A DNA stretch of 64,000 nucleotides from Limnomonas spitsbergensis (lineage: Eukaryota > Chlorophyta > Chlorophyceae > Chlamydomonadales), in assembly GCA_037349105.1 (NCBI GenBank), contig JAYJMM010000117.1, forward strand, positions 4,216,001-4,280,000, in the 5' to 3' direction. The first letter of the stretch is position 1. Every line of letters starts with the position of its first letter. Both the position numbers and the translations under genes were made by a program. Shown piece after piece: positions 45,601-58,999 of the stretch. Below the pieces are notes generated by a model. The model made no database searches. It had not been told where the DNA came from and saw nothing but the letters and a program-made list of their open reading frames with translations.

Positions 45601-48243
45601 CCGGGCTGGTGTCAGAGTGCGAATTCGTAAGCTGCCTGATTTCCCTAGCTCATAACCTCTGTGCAATATTTTTTCCCCATCATTTTCTTACCGTTGCTCC
45701 TGTCGAAAGCGTGCATGTTAGACTAGGCATGTAACAGTGCATGGCGGGTTTGTGGGCCACCCTGACCCCTGCATGCTAGGACGCTCACCTGGGTAACTGG
45801 CGGCCAGTGGTGTCATCTCCCTCGGTTCTGTGCAAGCTTCTCCCTCTCGTCCACACTAGGGCTGATTTCGGAGTGCGAATTCGTAAACTGCTTGTTTGCT
45901 GTGTCTCATAACCTCTGTGCAATATATTTGTTATCCATTCCTTACCGTTGCTCCTGTCATAAGCGTGTATGTTAGACTAGGCATGTAACAGTGCATGGCG
46001 GGTTTGTGTGCCTCCCTGATCCCTGCATGCTAGGACGCTCACCTGGGTAACTGGCGGCCAGTGGTGTCATCTCCCACAGTACTGTGCAAGCTTCTCCCTC
46101 TCGTCCGCACCCGGGCTGGTGTCAGAGTGCGAATTCGTAAGCTGCCTGATTTCCCTAGCTCATAACCTCTGTGCAATATTTCCCCATCATTTTCTTACCG
46201 TTGCACCTGTCGTAAGCGTGCATGTTAGACTAGGCATGTAACAGTGCATGGCGGGTTTGTGTGCCTCCCTGACCCCTGCATGCTAGGACGCTCACCTGGG
46301 TAACTGGCGGCCAGTGGTGTCATCTCCCACGGTACTGTGCAAGCTTCTCCCTCTCGTCCACTCTAGGGCTGGTTTCGGAGTCTGAATTCGTAAGCTGCTT
46401 GTTTGCTGTGTCTCATAACCTCTGTGCAATATATTTGTTATCCATTCCTTACCGTTGCTCCTGTCATAAGCGTGTATGTTAGACTAGGCATGTAACAGTG
46501 CATGGCGGGTTTGTGTGCCTCCCTGACCCCTGCATGCTAGAACTCATCTGGGTAACTGGCGGCCAGTGGTGTCATCTCCCTCGGTACTGTGCAAGCTTCT
46601 CCCTCTCGTCCACACTAGGGCTGATTTCGGAGTGCGAATTCGTAAGCTGCTTGTTTGCTGTGTCTCATAACCTCTGTGCAATATATTTGTTATCCGTTCC
46701 TTACCGTTGCTCCTGTCGTGAGCGTGCATGTTAGACTAGGCATGCAACAGTGCATGGCGGGTTTGTGTGCCTCCCTGATCCCTGCATGCTAGGACGCTCA
46801 CCTGGGTAACTGGCGGCCAGTGGTGTCATCTCCCACAGTACTGTGCAAGCTTCTCCCTCTCGTCCGCACCCGGGCTGGTGTCAGAGTGCGAATTCGTAAG
46901 CTGCCTGATTTCCCTAGCTCATAACCTCTGTGCAATATTTTTCCCCCATCATTTTCTTACCGTTGCTCCTGTCGTTAGCGTGCATGATAGACTAGGCATG
47001 TAACAGTGCATGGCGGGTTTGTGTGCTTCCCTGACCCCTGCATGCTAGGACGCTCACCTGGGTAACTGGCGGCCAGTGGTGTCATCTCCCACGGTACTGT
47101 GCAAGCTTCTCCCTCTCGTCCACTCTAGGGCTGGTTTCGGAGTCTGAATTCGTAAGCTGCTTGTTTGCTGTGTCTCATAACCTCTGTGCAATATATTTGT
47201 TATCCATTCCTTACCGTTTCTCCTGTCATAAGCGTGTATGTTAGACTAGGCATGTAACAGTGCATGTCGGGTTTGTGTGCCTCCCTGACCCCTGCATGCT
47301 AGAACTCATCTGGGTAACTGGCGGCCAGTGGTGTCATCTCCCACGGTACTGTGCAAGCTTCTCCCTCTCGTCCGCACCCGGGCTGGTGTCAGAGTGCGAT
47401 TTCGTAAGCTGCCTGATTTCCCTAGCTCATAACCTCTGTGCAATATTTTGTTCCCATCATTTTCTTACCGTTGCTCCTGTCGAAAGCGTGCATGTTAGAC
47501 TAGGCATGTAACAGTGCATGGCGGGTTTGTGTGCCTCCCTGACCCCTGCATGCTAGGACGCTCACCTGGGTAATTGGCGGCCAGTGGTGTCATCTCCCAC
47601 GGTACTGTGCAAGCTTCTCCCTCTCGTCCACACTAGGGCTGATTTCGGAGTGCGAATTCGTAAGCTGCTTGTTTGCTGTGTCTCATAACCTCTGTGCAAT
47701 ATATTTGTTATCCATTCCTTACCGTTGCTCCTGTCGTAAGCGTGCATGTTAGACTAGGCATGTAACAGTGCATGGCGGGTTTGTGGGCCACCCTGACCCC
47801 TGCATGCTAGGACGCTCACCCGGGTAACTGGCGGCCAGTGGTGTCATCTCCCTCGGTTCTGTGCAAGCTTCTCCCTCTCGTCCACACTAGGGCTGATTTC
47901 GGAGTGCGAATTCGTAAGCTGCTTGTTTGCTGTGTCTCATAACCTCTGTGCAATATATTTGTTATCCATTCCTTACCGTTGCTCCTGTCGTAAGCGTGCA
48001 TGTTAGACTAGGCATGTAACAGTGCATGGCGGGTTTGTGTGCCTCCCTGACCCCTGCATGCTAGGACGCTCACCTGGGTAACTGGCGGCCAGTGGTGTCA
48101 TCTCCCTCGGTACTGTGCAAGCTTCTCCCTCTCGTCCACACTAGGGCTGATTTCGGAGTGCGAATTCGTAAGCTGCTTGTTTGCTGTGTCTCATAACCTC
48201 TGTGCAATATATTTGTTATCCATTCCTTACCGTTGCTCCTGTC
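42658..48243. repeat. Higher-order repeat: two tandem 2,793-bp blocks of 11 units
   Basis: Block 1 (about 42,658-45,450) and block 2 (about 45,451-48,243) share the same series of unit variants at an exact offset of 2,793 bp. The variant AGAACTCATCTGGG occurs at 42,730, 43,745 and 44,510, and again at 45,523, 46,538 and 47,303; CGATTTCGTAAGC occurs in each block once. The two blocks look almost identical, so the duplication is recent. Confidence 0.9.
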
Positions 48244-51200
48244 GTAAGCGTGCATGTTAGACTAGGCATGTAACAGTGCATGTCGGATTTGTGTGCCTCC
48301 CTGACCCCTGCATGCTAGGACGCTCACCCGGGTAACTGGCGGCCAGTGGTGTCATCTCCCTCGGTTCTGTGCAAGCTTCTCCCTCTCGTCCACACTAGGG
48401 CTGATTTCGGAGTGCGAATTCGTAAGCTGCTTGTTTGCTGTGTCTCATATCCTGTGCGCAATATATTTGTTATCCATTCCTTACCGTTGCTCCTGTCGTA
48501 AGCGTGCATGTTAGACTAGGCATGTAACAGTGCATGGCGGGTTTGTGGGCCACCCTGACCCCTGCATGCTAGGACGCTCACCCGGGTAACTGGCGGCCAG
48601 TGGTGTCATCTCCCTCGGTTGTGTGCAAGCTTCTCCCTCTCGTCCACTCTAGGGCTGATTTCGGGGTGCGAATTCGTAAGCTGCTTGTTTGCTGTGTCTC
48701 ATAACCTCTGTGCAATATATTTGTTATCCATTCCTTACCGTTGCTCCTGTCGTAAGCGTGCATGTTAGACTAGGCATGTAACAGTGCATGGCGGGTTTGT
48801 GTGCCTCCCTGATCCCTGCATGCTAGGACGCTCACCTGGGTAACTGGCGGCCAGTGGTGTCATCTCCCTCGGTACTGTGCAAGCTTCTCCCTCTCGTCCG
48901 CACCCAAGCTGGTTTCAGAGTGCGAATTCGTAAGCTGCCTGATTTCCCTAGCTCATGACCTCTGTGCAATAATTTTTTTTATCATTTTCTTACCGTTGCT
49001 CCTGTCGTAAGCGTGCATGTTAGACTAGGCATGTAACAGTGCATGTCGGGTTTGTGTGCCTCCCTGACCCCTGTATGCAAGGACGCTCACCTGGGTAACT
49101 GGCGGCCAGTGGTGTCATCTCCCACAGTACTGTGCAAGCTTCTCCCTCTCGTCCACTCTAGGGCTGGTGTCAGAGTGCGAATTCGTAAGCTGCCTGATTT
49201 CCCTAGCTCATAACCTCCGTGCAATATATTTGTTCCCATCATTTTCTTACCGTTGCTCCTGTCATAAGCGTGCATGATAGACTAGGCATGTAACAGTGCA
49301 TGGCGGGTTTGTGTGCCTCCCTGACCCCTGCATGCTAGGACGCTCACCTGGGTAATTGGCGGCCAGTGGTGTCATCTCCCACGGTACTGTGCAAGCTTCT
49401 CCCTGTCGTCCACACTAGGGCTGATTTTGGAGTGCGAATTCGTAAGCTGCTTGTTTGCTGTGTCTCATAACCTCTGTGCAATATATTTGTTATCCATTCC
49501 TTACCGTTGCTCCTGTCGTAAGCGTGCATGTTAGACTAGGCATGTAACAGTGCATGGCGGATTTGTGTGCCTCCCTGACCCCTGCATACTAGGACGCTCA
49601 CCCGGGTAACTGGCGGCCAGTGGTGTCATCTCCCTCGGTTCTGTGCAAGCTTCTCCCTCTCGTCCACACTAGGGCTGATTTCGGAGTGCGAATTCGTAAG
49701 CTGCTTGTTTGCTGTGTCTCATATCCTGTGCGCAATATATTTGTTATCCATTCCTTACCGTTGCTCCTGTCATAAGCGTGCATGTTAGACTAGGCATGTA
49801 ACAGTGCATGGCGGGTTTGTGTGCCTCCCTGACCCCTGCATGGTAGGACGCTCACCTGGGTAATTGGCGGCCAGTGGTGTCATCTCCCACGGTACTGTGC
49901 AAGCTTCTCCCTGTCGACCACACTAGGGCTGATTTTGGAGTGCGAATTCGTAAGCTGCTTGTTTGCTGTGTCTCATAACCTCTGTGCAATATATTTGTTA
50001 TCCATTCCTTACCGTTGCTCCTGTCGTAAGCGTGCATGTTAGACTAGGCATGTAACAGTGCATGTCGGGTTTGTGTGCCTCCCTGACCCCTGCATGCAAG
50101 GACGCTCACCTGGGTAACTGGCGGCCAGTGGTGTCATCTCCCACAGTACTGTGCAAGCTTCTCCCTCTCGTCCACACCCGGGCTGGTGTCAGAGTGCGAA
50201 TTCGTAAGCTGCCTGATTTCCCTAGCTCATAACCTCCGTGCAATATATTTGTTCCCATCATTTTCTTACCGTTGCTCCTGTCATAAGCGTGCATGATAGA
50301 CTAGGCATGTAACAGTGCATGGCGGGTTTGTGTGCCTCCCTGACCCCTGCATGCTAGGACGCTCACCTGGGTAATTGGCGGCCAGTGGTGTCATCTCCCA
50401 CGGTACTGTGCAAGCTTCTCCCTGTCGTCCACACTAGGGCTGATTTTGGAGTGCGAATTCGTAAGCTGCTTGTTTGCTGTGTCTCATAACCTCTGTGCAG
50501 TATATTTGTTATCCATTCCTTACCGTTGCTCCTGTCGTAAGCGTGCATGTTAGACTAGGCATGTAACAGTGCATGGCGGATTTGTGTGCCTCCCTGACCC
50601 CTGCATACTAGGACGCTCACCCGGGTAACTGGCGGCCAGTGGTGTCATCTCCCTCGGTTCTGTGCAAGCTTCTCCCTCTCGTCCACACTAGGGCTGATTT
50701 CGGAGTGCGAATTCGTAAGCTGCTTGTTTGCTGTGTCTCATATCCTGTGCGCAATATATTTGTTATCCATTCCTTACCGTTGCTCCTGTCATAAGCGTGC
50801 ATGTTAGACTAGGCATGTAACAGTGCATGGCGGGTTTGTGTGCCTCCCTGACCCCTGCATGCTAGGACGCTCACCTGGGTAATTGGCGGCCAGTGGTGTC
50901 ATCTCCCACGGTACTGTGCAAGCTTCTCCCTGTCGTCCACACTAGGGCTGATTTCGGAGTGCGAATTCGTAAGCTGCTTGTTTGCTGTGTCTCATAACCT
51001 CTGTGCAATATATTTGTTATCCATTCCTTACCGTTGCTCCTGTCGTAAGCGTGCATGTTAGACTAGGCATGTAACAGTGCATGGCGGGTTTGTGGGCCAC
51101 CCTGACCCCTGCATGCTAGGACGCTCACCCGGGTAACTGGCGGCCAGTGGTGTCATCTCCCTCGGTTGTGTGCAAGCTTCTCCCTCTCGTCCACTCTAGG

Positions 51201-51629
51201 GCTGATTTCGGGGTGCGAATTCGTAAGCTGCTTGTTTGCTGTGTCTCATAACCTCTGTGCAATATATTTGTTATCCATTCCTTACCGTTGCTCATGTCGT
51301 AAGCGTGCATGTTAGACTGGGCATGTAACAGTGCATGGCGGGTTTGTGTGCCTCCCTGATCCCTGCATGCTAGGACGCTCACCTGGGTAACTGGCGGCCA
51401 GTGGTGTCATCTCCCTCGGTACTGTGCAAGCTTCTCCCTCTCGTCCGCACCCAAGCTGGTTTCAGAGTGCGAATTCGTAAGCTGCCTGATTTCCCTAGCT
51501 CATGACCTCTGTGCAATAATTTTTTTTATCATTTTCTTACCGTTGCTCCTGTCGTAAGCGTGCATGTTAGACTAGGCATGTAACAGTGCATGGCGGGTTT
51601 GTGGGCCACCCTGACCCCTGCATGCTAGG

Positions 51630-54600
51630 ACGCTCACCTGGGTAACTGGCGGCCAGTGGTGTCATCTCCCACAGTACTGTGCAAGCTTCTCCCTCTCGTC
51701 CACTCTAGGGCTGGTGTCAGAGTGCGAATTCGTAAGCTGCCTGATTTCCCTAGCTCATAACCTCTGTGCAATATTTTGTTCCCATCATTTTCTTACCGTT
51801 GCTCCTGTCGTTAGCGTGCATGATAGACTAGGCATGTAACAGTGCATGGCGGGTTTGTGTGCCTCCCTGATCCCTGCATGCTAGGACGCTCACCTGGGTA
51901 ACTGGCGGCCAGTGGTGTCATCTCCCTCGGTTCTGTGCAAGCTTCTCCCTCTCGTCCACACTAGGGCTGATTTCGGAGTGCGAATTCGTAAGCTGCTTGT
52001 TTGCTGTGTCTCATAACCTCTGTGCAATATTTTTTTTTATCATTTTCTTACCGTTGCTCCTGTCGAAGTGTGCATGTTAGACTAGGCATGTAACAGTGCA
52101 TGGCGGGTTTGTGTGCTTCCCTGACCCCTGCATGCAAGGACGCTCACCTGGGTAACTGGCGGCCAGTGGTGTCATCTCCCACAGTACTGTGCAAGCTTCT
52201 CCCTCTCGTCCACTCTAGGGCTGGTGTCAGAGTGCGAATTCGTAAGCTGCCTGATTTCCCTAGCTCATAACCTCTGTGCAATATTTTGTTCCCATCATTT
52301 TCTTACCGTTGCTCCTGTCGTTAGCGTGCATGATAGACTAGGCATGTAACAGTGCATGGCGGGTTTGTGTGCCTCCCTGATCCCTGCATGCTAGGACGCT
52401 CACCTGGGTAACTGGCGGCCAGTGGTGTCATCTCCCTCGGTTCTGTGCAAGCTTCTCCCTCTCGTCCACACTAGGGCTGATTTCGGAGTGCGAATTCGTA
52501 AGCTGCTTGTTTGCTGTGTCTCATAACCTCTGTGCAATATTTTTTTTTATCATTTTCTTACTGTTGCTCCTGTCGAAGTGTGCATGTTAGACTAGGCATG
52601 TAACAGTGCATGGCGGGTTTGTGTGCCTCCCTGACCCCTGCATGCTAGGACGCTCACCCGGGTAACTGGCGGCCAGTGGTGTCATCTCCCTCGGTTCTGT
52701 GCAAGCTTCTCCCTCTCGTCCACACTAGGGCTGATTTCGGAGTGCGAATTCGTAAGCTGCTTGTTTGCTGTGTCTCATAACCTCTGTGCAATATGTTTGT
52801 TATCCATTCCTTACCGTTGCTCCTGTCGTAAGCGTGCATGTTAGACTAGGCATGTAACAGTGCATGGCGGGTTTGTGTGCCTCCCTGACCCCTGCATGCT
52901 AGGACGCTCACCTGGGTAACTGGCGGCCAGTGGTGTCATCTCCCACGGTACTGTGCAAGCTTCTCCCTCTCGTCCACACTAGGGCTGATTTCGGAGTGCG
53001 AATTCGTAAGCTGCTTGTTTGCTGTGTCTCATAACCTCTGTGCAATATATTTGTTATCCATTCCTTACCGTTGCTCCTGTCGTAAGCGTGCATGTTAGAC
53101 TAGGCATGTAACAGTGCATGTCGGGTTTGTGTGCCTCCCTGACCCCTGCATGCAAGGACGCTCACCTGGGTAACTGGCGGCCAGTGGTGTCATCTCCCAC
53201 AGTACTGTGCAAGCTTCTCCCTCTCGTCCACTCTAGGGCTGGTGTCAGAGTGCGAATTCGTAAGCTGCCTGATTTCCCTAGCTCATAACCTCTGTGCAAT
53301 ATTTTGTTCCCATCATTTTCTTACCGTTGCTCCTGTCGTTAGCGTGCATGATAGACTAGGCATGTAACAGTGCATGGCGGGTTTGTGTGCCTCCCTGATC
53401 CCTGCATGCTAGGACGCTCACCTGGGTAACTGGCGGCCAGTGGTGTCATCTCCCTCGGTTCTGTGCAAGCTTCTCCCTCTCGTCCACACTAGGGCTGATT
53501 TCGGAGTGCGAATTCGTAAGCTGCTTGTTTGCTGTGTCTCATAACCTCTGTGCAATATTTTTTTTTATCATTTTCTTACCGTTGCTCCTGTCGAAGTGTG
53601 CATGTTAGACTAGGCATGTAACAGTGCATGGCGGGTTTGTGTGCCTCCCTGACCCCTGCATGCTAGGACGCTCACCCGGGTAACTGGCGGCCAGTGGTGT
53701 CATCTCCCTCGGTTCTGTGCAAGCTTCTCCCTCTCGTCCACACTAGGGCTGATTTCGGAGTGCGAATTCGTAAGCTGCTTGTTTGCTGTGTCTCATAACC
53801 TCTGTGCAATATGTTTGTTATCCATTCCTTACCGTTGCTCCTGTCGTAAGCGTGCATGTTAGACTAGGCATGTAACAGTGCATGGCGGGTTTGTGTGCCT
53901 CCCTGACCCCTGCATGCTAGGACGCTCACCTGGGTAACTGGCGGCCAGTGGTGTCATCTCCCACGGTACTGTGCAAGCTTCTCCCTCTCGTCCACACTAG
54001 GGCTGATTTCGGAGTGCGAATTCGTAAGCTGCTTGTTTGCTGTGTCTCATAACCTCTGTGCAATATATTTGTTATCCATTCCTTACCGTTGCTCCTGTCG
54101 TAAGCGTGCATGTTAGACTAGGCATGTAACAGTGCATGGCGGATTTGTGTGCCTCCCTGACCCCTGCATACTAGGACGCTCCCCCGGGTAACTGGCGGCC
54201 AGTGGTGTCATCTCCCTCGGTACTGTGCAAGCTTCTCCCTCTCGTCCACACTAGGGCTGATTTCGGAGTGCGAATTCGTAAGCTGCTTGTTTGCTGTGTC
54301 TCATATCCTGTGCGCAATATATTTGTTATCCATTCCTTACCGTTGCTCCTGTCGTAAGCGTGCATGTTAGACTAGGCATGTAACAGTGCATGGCGGGTTT
54401 GTGGGCCACCCTGACCCCTGCATGCTAGGACGCTCACCCGGGTAACTGGCGGCCAGTGGTGTCATCTCCCTCGGTTGTGTGCAAGCTTCTCCCTCTCGTC
54501 CACTCTAGGGCTGATTTCGGGGTGCGAATTCGTAAGCTGCTTGTTTGCTGTGTCTCATAACCTCTGTGCAATATATTTGTTATCCATTCCTTACCGTTGC

Positions 54601-57600
54601 TCCTGTCGCAAGCGTGCATGTTAGACTAGGCATGTAACAGTGCATGGCGGGTTTGTGTGCCTCCCTGACCCCTGCATGCAAGGACGCTCACCTGGGTAAC
54701 TGGCGGCCAGTGGTGTCATCTCCCACAGTACTGTGCAAGCTTCTCCCTCTCGTCCACTCTAGGGCTGGTGTCAGAGTGCGAATTCGTAAGCTGCCTGATT
54801 TCCCTAGCTCATAACCTCTGTGCAATATTTTGTTCCCATCATTTTCTTACCGTTGCTCCTGTCGTTAGCGTGCATGATAGACTAGGCATGTAACAGTGCA
54901 TGGCGGGTTTGTGTGCCTCCCTGACCCCTGCATGCTAGGACGCTCACCTGGGTAACTGGCGGCCAGTGGTGTCATCTCCCTCGGTTCTGCGCAAGCTTCT
55001 CCCTCTCGTCCACACTAGGGCTGATTTCGGAGTGCGAATTCGTAAGCTGCTTGTTTGCTGTGTCTCATAACCTCCGTGCAATATATTTGTTATCCATTCC
55101 TTACCGTTGCTCCTGTCATAAGCGTGCATGTTAGACTAGGCATGTAACAGTGCATGGCGATTTTGTGTGCCTCCCTGACCCCTGCATGCTAGGACGCTCA
55201 CCTGGGTAATTGGCGGCCAGTGGTGTCATCTCCCACAGTACTGTGCAAGCTTCTCCCTCTCGTCCACACTAGGGCTGATTTCGGAGTGCGAATTCGTAAG
55301 CTGCTTGTTTGCTGTGTCTCATAACCTCTGTGCAATATATTTGTTATTCATTCCTTACCGTTGCTCCTGTCGTAAGCGTGCATGTTAGACTAGGCATGTA
55401 ACAGTGCATGGCGGGTTTGTGGGCCACCCTGACCCCTGCATGCTAGGACGCTCACCCGGGTAACTGGCGGCCAGTGGTGTCATCTCCCTCGGTTGTGTGC
55501 AAGCTTCTCCCTCTCGTCCACTCTAGGGCTGATTTCGGGATGCGAATTCGTAAGCTGCTTGTTTGCTGTGTCTCTTAACCTCTGTGCAATATATTTGTTA
55601 TCCATTCCTTACCGTTGCTCCTGTCGTAAGCGTGCATGTTAGACTAGGCATGTAACAGTGCATGGCGGGTTTGTGGGCCACCCTGACCCCTGCATGCTAG
55701 GACGCTCACCCGGGTAACTGGCGGCCAGTGGTGTCATCTCCCTCGGTTCTGTGCAAGCTTCTCCCTCTCGTCCACACTAGGGCTGATTTCGGAGTGCGAA
55801 TTCGTAAGCTGCTTGTTTGCTGTGTCTCATAACCTCTGTGCAATATGTTTGTTATCCATTCCTTACCGTTGCTCCTGTCGTAAGCGTGCATGTTAGACTA
55901 GGCATGTAACAGTGCATGGCGGGTTTGTGTGCCTCCCTGACCCCTGCATGCTAGGACGCTCACCTGGGTAACTGGCGGCCAGTGGTGTCATCTCCCACGG
56001 TACTGTGCAAGCTTCTCCCTCTCGTCCACACTAGGGCTGATTTCGGAGTGCGAATTCGTAAGCTGCTTGTTTGCTGTGTCTCATAACCTCTGTGCAATAT
56101 ATTTGTTATCCATTCCTTACCGTTGCTCCTGTCGTAAGCGTGCATGTTAGACTAGGCATGTAACAGTGCATGGCGGATTTGTGTGCCTCCCTGACCCCTG
56201 CATACTAGGACGCTCCCCCGGGTAACTGGCGGCCAGTGGTGTCATCTCCCTCGGTACTGTGCAAGCTTCTCCCTCTCGTCCACACTAGGGCTGATTTCGG
56301 AGTGCGAATTCGTAAGCTGCTTGTTTGCTGTGTCTCATATCCTGTGCGCAATATATTTGTTATCCATTCCTTACCGTTGCTCCTGTCGTAAGCGTGCATG
56401 TTAGACTAGGCATGTAACAGTGCATGGCGGGTTTGTGGGCCACCCTGACCCCTGCATGCTAGGACGCTCACCCGGGTAACTGGCGGCCAGTGGTGTCATC
56501 TCCCTCGGTTGTGTGCAAGCTTCTCCCTCTCGTCCACTCTAGGGCTGATTTCGGGGTGCGAATTCGTAAGCTGCTTGTTTGCTGTGTCTCATAACCTCTG
56601 TGCAATATATTTGTTATCCATTCCTTACCGTTGCTCCTGTCGCAAGCGTGCATGTTAGACTAGGCATGTAACAGTGCATGGCGGGTTTGTGTGCCTCCCT
56701 GACCCCTGCATGCAAGGACGCTCACCTGGGTAACTGGCGGCCAGTGGTGTCATCTCCCACAGTACTGTGCAAGCTTCTCCCTCTCGTCCACTCTAGGGCT
56801 GGTGTCAGAGTGCGAATTCGTAAGCTGCCTGATTTCCCTAGCTCATAACCTCTGTGCAATATTTTGTTCCCATCATTTTCTTACCGTTGCTCCTGTCGTT
56901 AGCGTGCATGATAGACTAGGCATGTAACAGTGCATGGCGGGTTTGTGTGCCTCCCTGACCCCTGCATGCTAGGACGCTCACCTGGGTAACTGGCGGCCAG
57001 TGGTGTCATCTCCCTCGGTTCTGCGCAAGCTTCTCCCTCTCGTCCACACTAGGGCTGATTTCGGAGTGCGAATTCGTAAGCTGCTTGTTTGCTGTGTCTC
57101 ATAACCTCCGTGCAATATATTTGTTATCCATTCCTTACCGTTGCTCCTGTCATAAGCGTGCATGTTAGACTAGGCATGTAACAGTGCATGGCGGGTTTGT
57201 GTGCCTCCCTGACCATTGCATGCTAGGACGCTCACCTGGGTAACTGGCGGCCAGTGGTGTCATCTCCCTCGGTACTGTGCAAGCTTCTCCCTCTCGTCCG
57301 CACCCAAGCTGGTTTCAGAGTCTGAATTCGTAAGCTGCTTGTTTGCTGTGTCTCATAACCTCCGTGCAATATTTTGTTCCCATCATTTTGTTACCGTTGC
57401 TCCTGTCATAAGCGTGCATGTTAGACTAGGCATGTAACAGTGCATGGCGATTTTGTGTGCCTCCCTGACCCCTGCATGCTAGGACGCTCACCTGGGTAAT
57501 TGGCGGCCAGTGGTGTCATCTCCCACAGTACTGTGCAAGCTTCTCCCTCTCGTCCACACTAGGGCTGATTTCGGAGTGCGAATTCGTAAGCTGCTTGTTT

Positions 57601-57700
57601 GCTGTGTCTCATAACCTCTGTGCAATATATTTGTTATTCATTCCTTACCGTTGCTCCTGTCGTAAGCGTGCATGTTAGACTAGGCATGTAACAGTGCATG
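51630..57700. repeat. Higher-order repeats of ~1,018 and ~2,034 bp
   Basis: Unit variants at 52,654 and 52,908 recur at 53,672 and 53,926 (offset 1,018). The series at 53,672, 53,926, 54,171, 54,434 and 54,944 recurs at 55,706, 55,960, 56,205, 56,468 and 56,978 (offset 2,034). After that, copy 2 has one additional unit (57,220-57,470), so later offsets grow to about 2,290. Confidence 0.85.
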
Positions 57701-58999
57701 GCGGGTTTGTGGGCCACCCTGACCCCTGCATGCTAGGACGCTCACCCGGGTAACTGGCGGCCAGTGGTGTCATCTCCCTCGGTTGTGTGCAAGCTTCTCC
57801 CTCTCGTCCACTCTAGGGCTGATTTCGGGGTGCGAATTCGTAAGCTGCTTGTTTGCTGTGTCTCTTAACCTCTGTGCAATATATTTGTTATCCATTCCTT
57901 ACCGTTGCTCCTGTCGTTAGCGTGCATGATAGACTAGGCATGTAACAGTGCATGGCGGGTTTGTGTGCCTCCCTGACCCCTGCATGCTAGGACGCTCACC
58001 TGGGTAACTGGCGGCCAGTGGTGTCATCTCCCTCGGTTCTGTGCAAGCTTCTCCCTCTCGTCCACACCCGGGCTGATTTCGGAGTGCGAATTCGTAAGCT
58101 GCTTGTTTGCTGTGTCTCTTAACCTCTGTGCAATATATTTGTTATCCATTCCTTACCGTTGCTCATGTCGTAAGCGTGCATGTTAGACTAGGCATGTAAC
58201 AGTGCATGGCGGGTTTGTGGGCCACCCTGACCCCTGCATGCTAGGACGCTCACCCGGGTAACTGGCGGCCAGTGGTGTCATCTCCCTCGGTACTGTGCAA
58301 GCTTCTCCCTCTCGTCCGCACCCAAGCTGGTTTCAGAGTGCGAATTCGTAAGCTGCTTGTTTGCTGTGTCTCATAACCTCTGTGCAATATTTTTTTTATC
58401 ATTTTCTTACCGTTGCTCCTGTCGAAGTGTGCATGTTAGACTAGGCATGTAACAGTGCATGGCGGGTTTGAGTGCCTCCCTGACCCCTGCATGCTAGGAC
58501 GCTCACCTGGGTAACTGGCGGCCAGTGGTGTCATCTCCCTCGGTTCTGTGCAAGCTTCTCCCTCTCGTCCACACTAGGGCTGATTTCGGAGTGCGAATTC
58601 GTAAGCTGCTTGTTTGCTGTGTCTCTTAACCTCTGTGCAATATATTTGTTATTCATTCCTTACCGTTGCTCCTGTCGTTAGCGTGCATGATAGACTAGGC
58701 ATGTAACAGTGCATGGCGGGTTTGTGTGCCTCCCTGACCCCTGCATGCTAGGACGCTCACCTGGGTAACTGGCGGCCAGTGGTGTCATCTCCCTCGGTTC
58801 TGTGCAAGCTTCTCCCTCTCGTCCACACCCGGGCTGATTTCGGAGTGCGAATTCGTAAGCTGCTTGTTTGCTGCGTCTCTTAACCTCTGTGCAATATATT
58901 TGTTATCCATTCCTTACCGTTGCTCCTGTCGTAAGCGTGCATGTTAGACTAGGCATGTAACAGTGCATGGCGGGTTTGTGTGCCGCCCTGACCCCTGCA

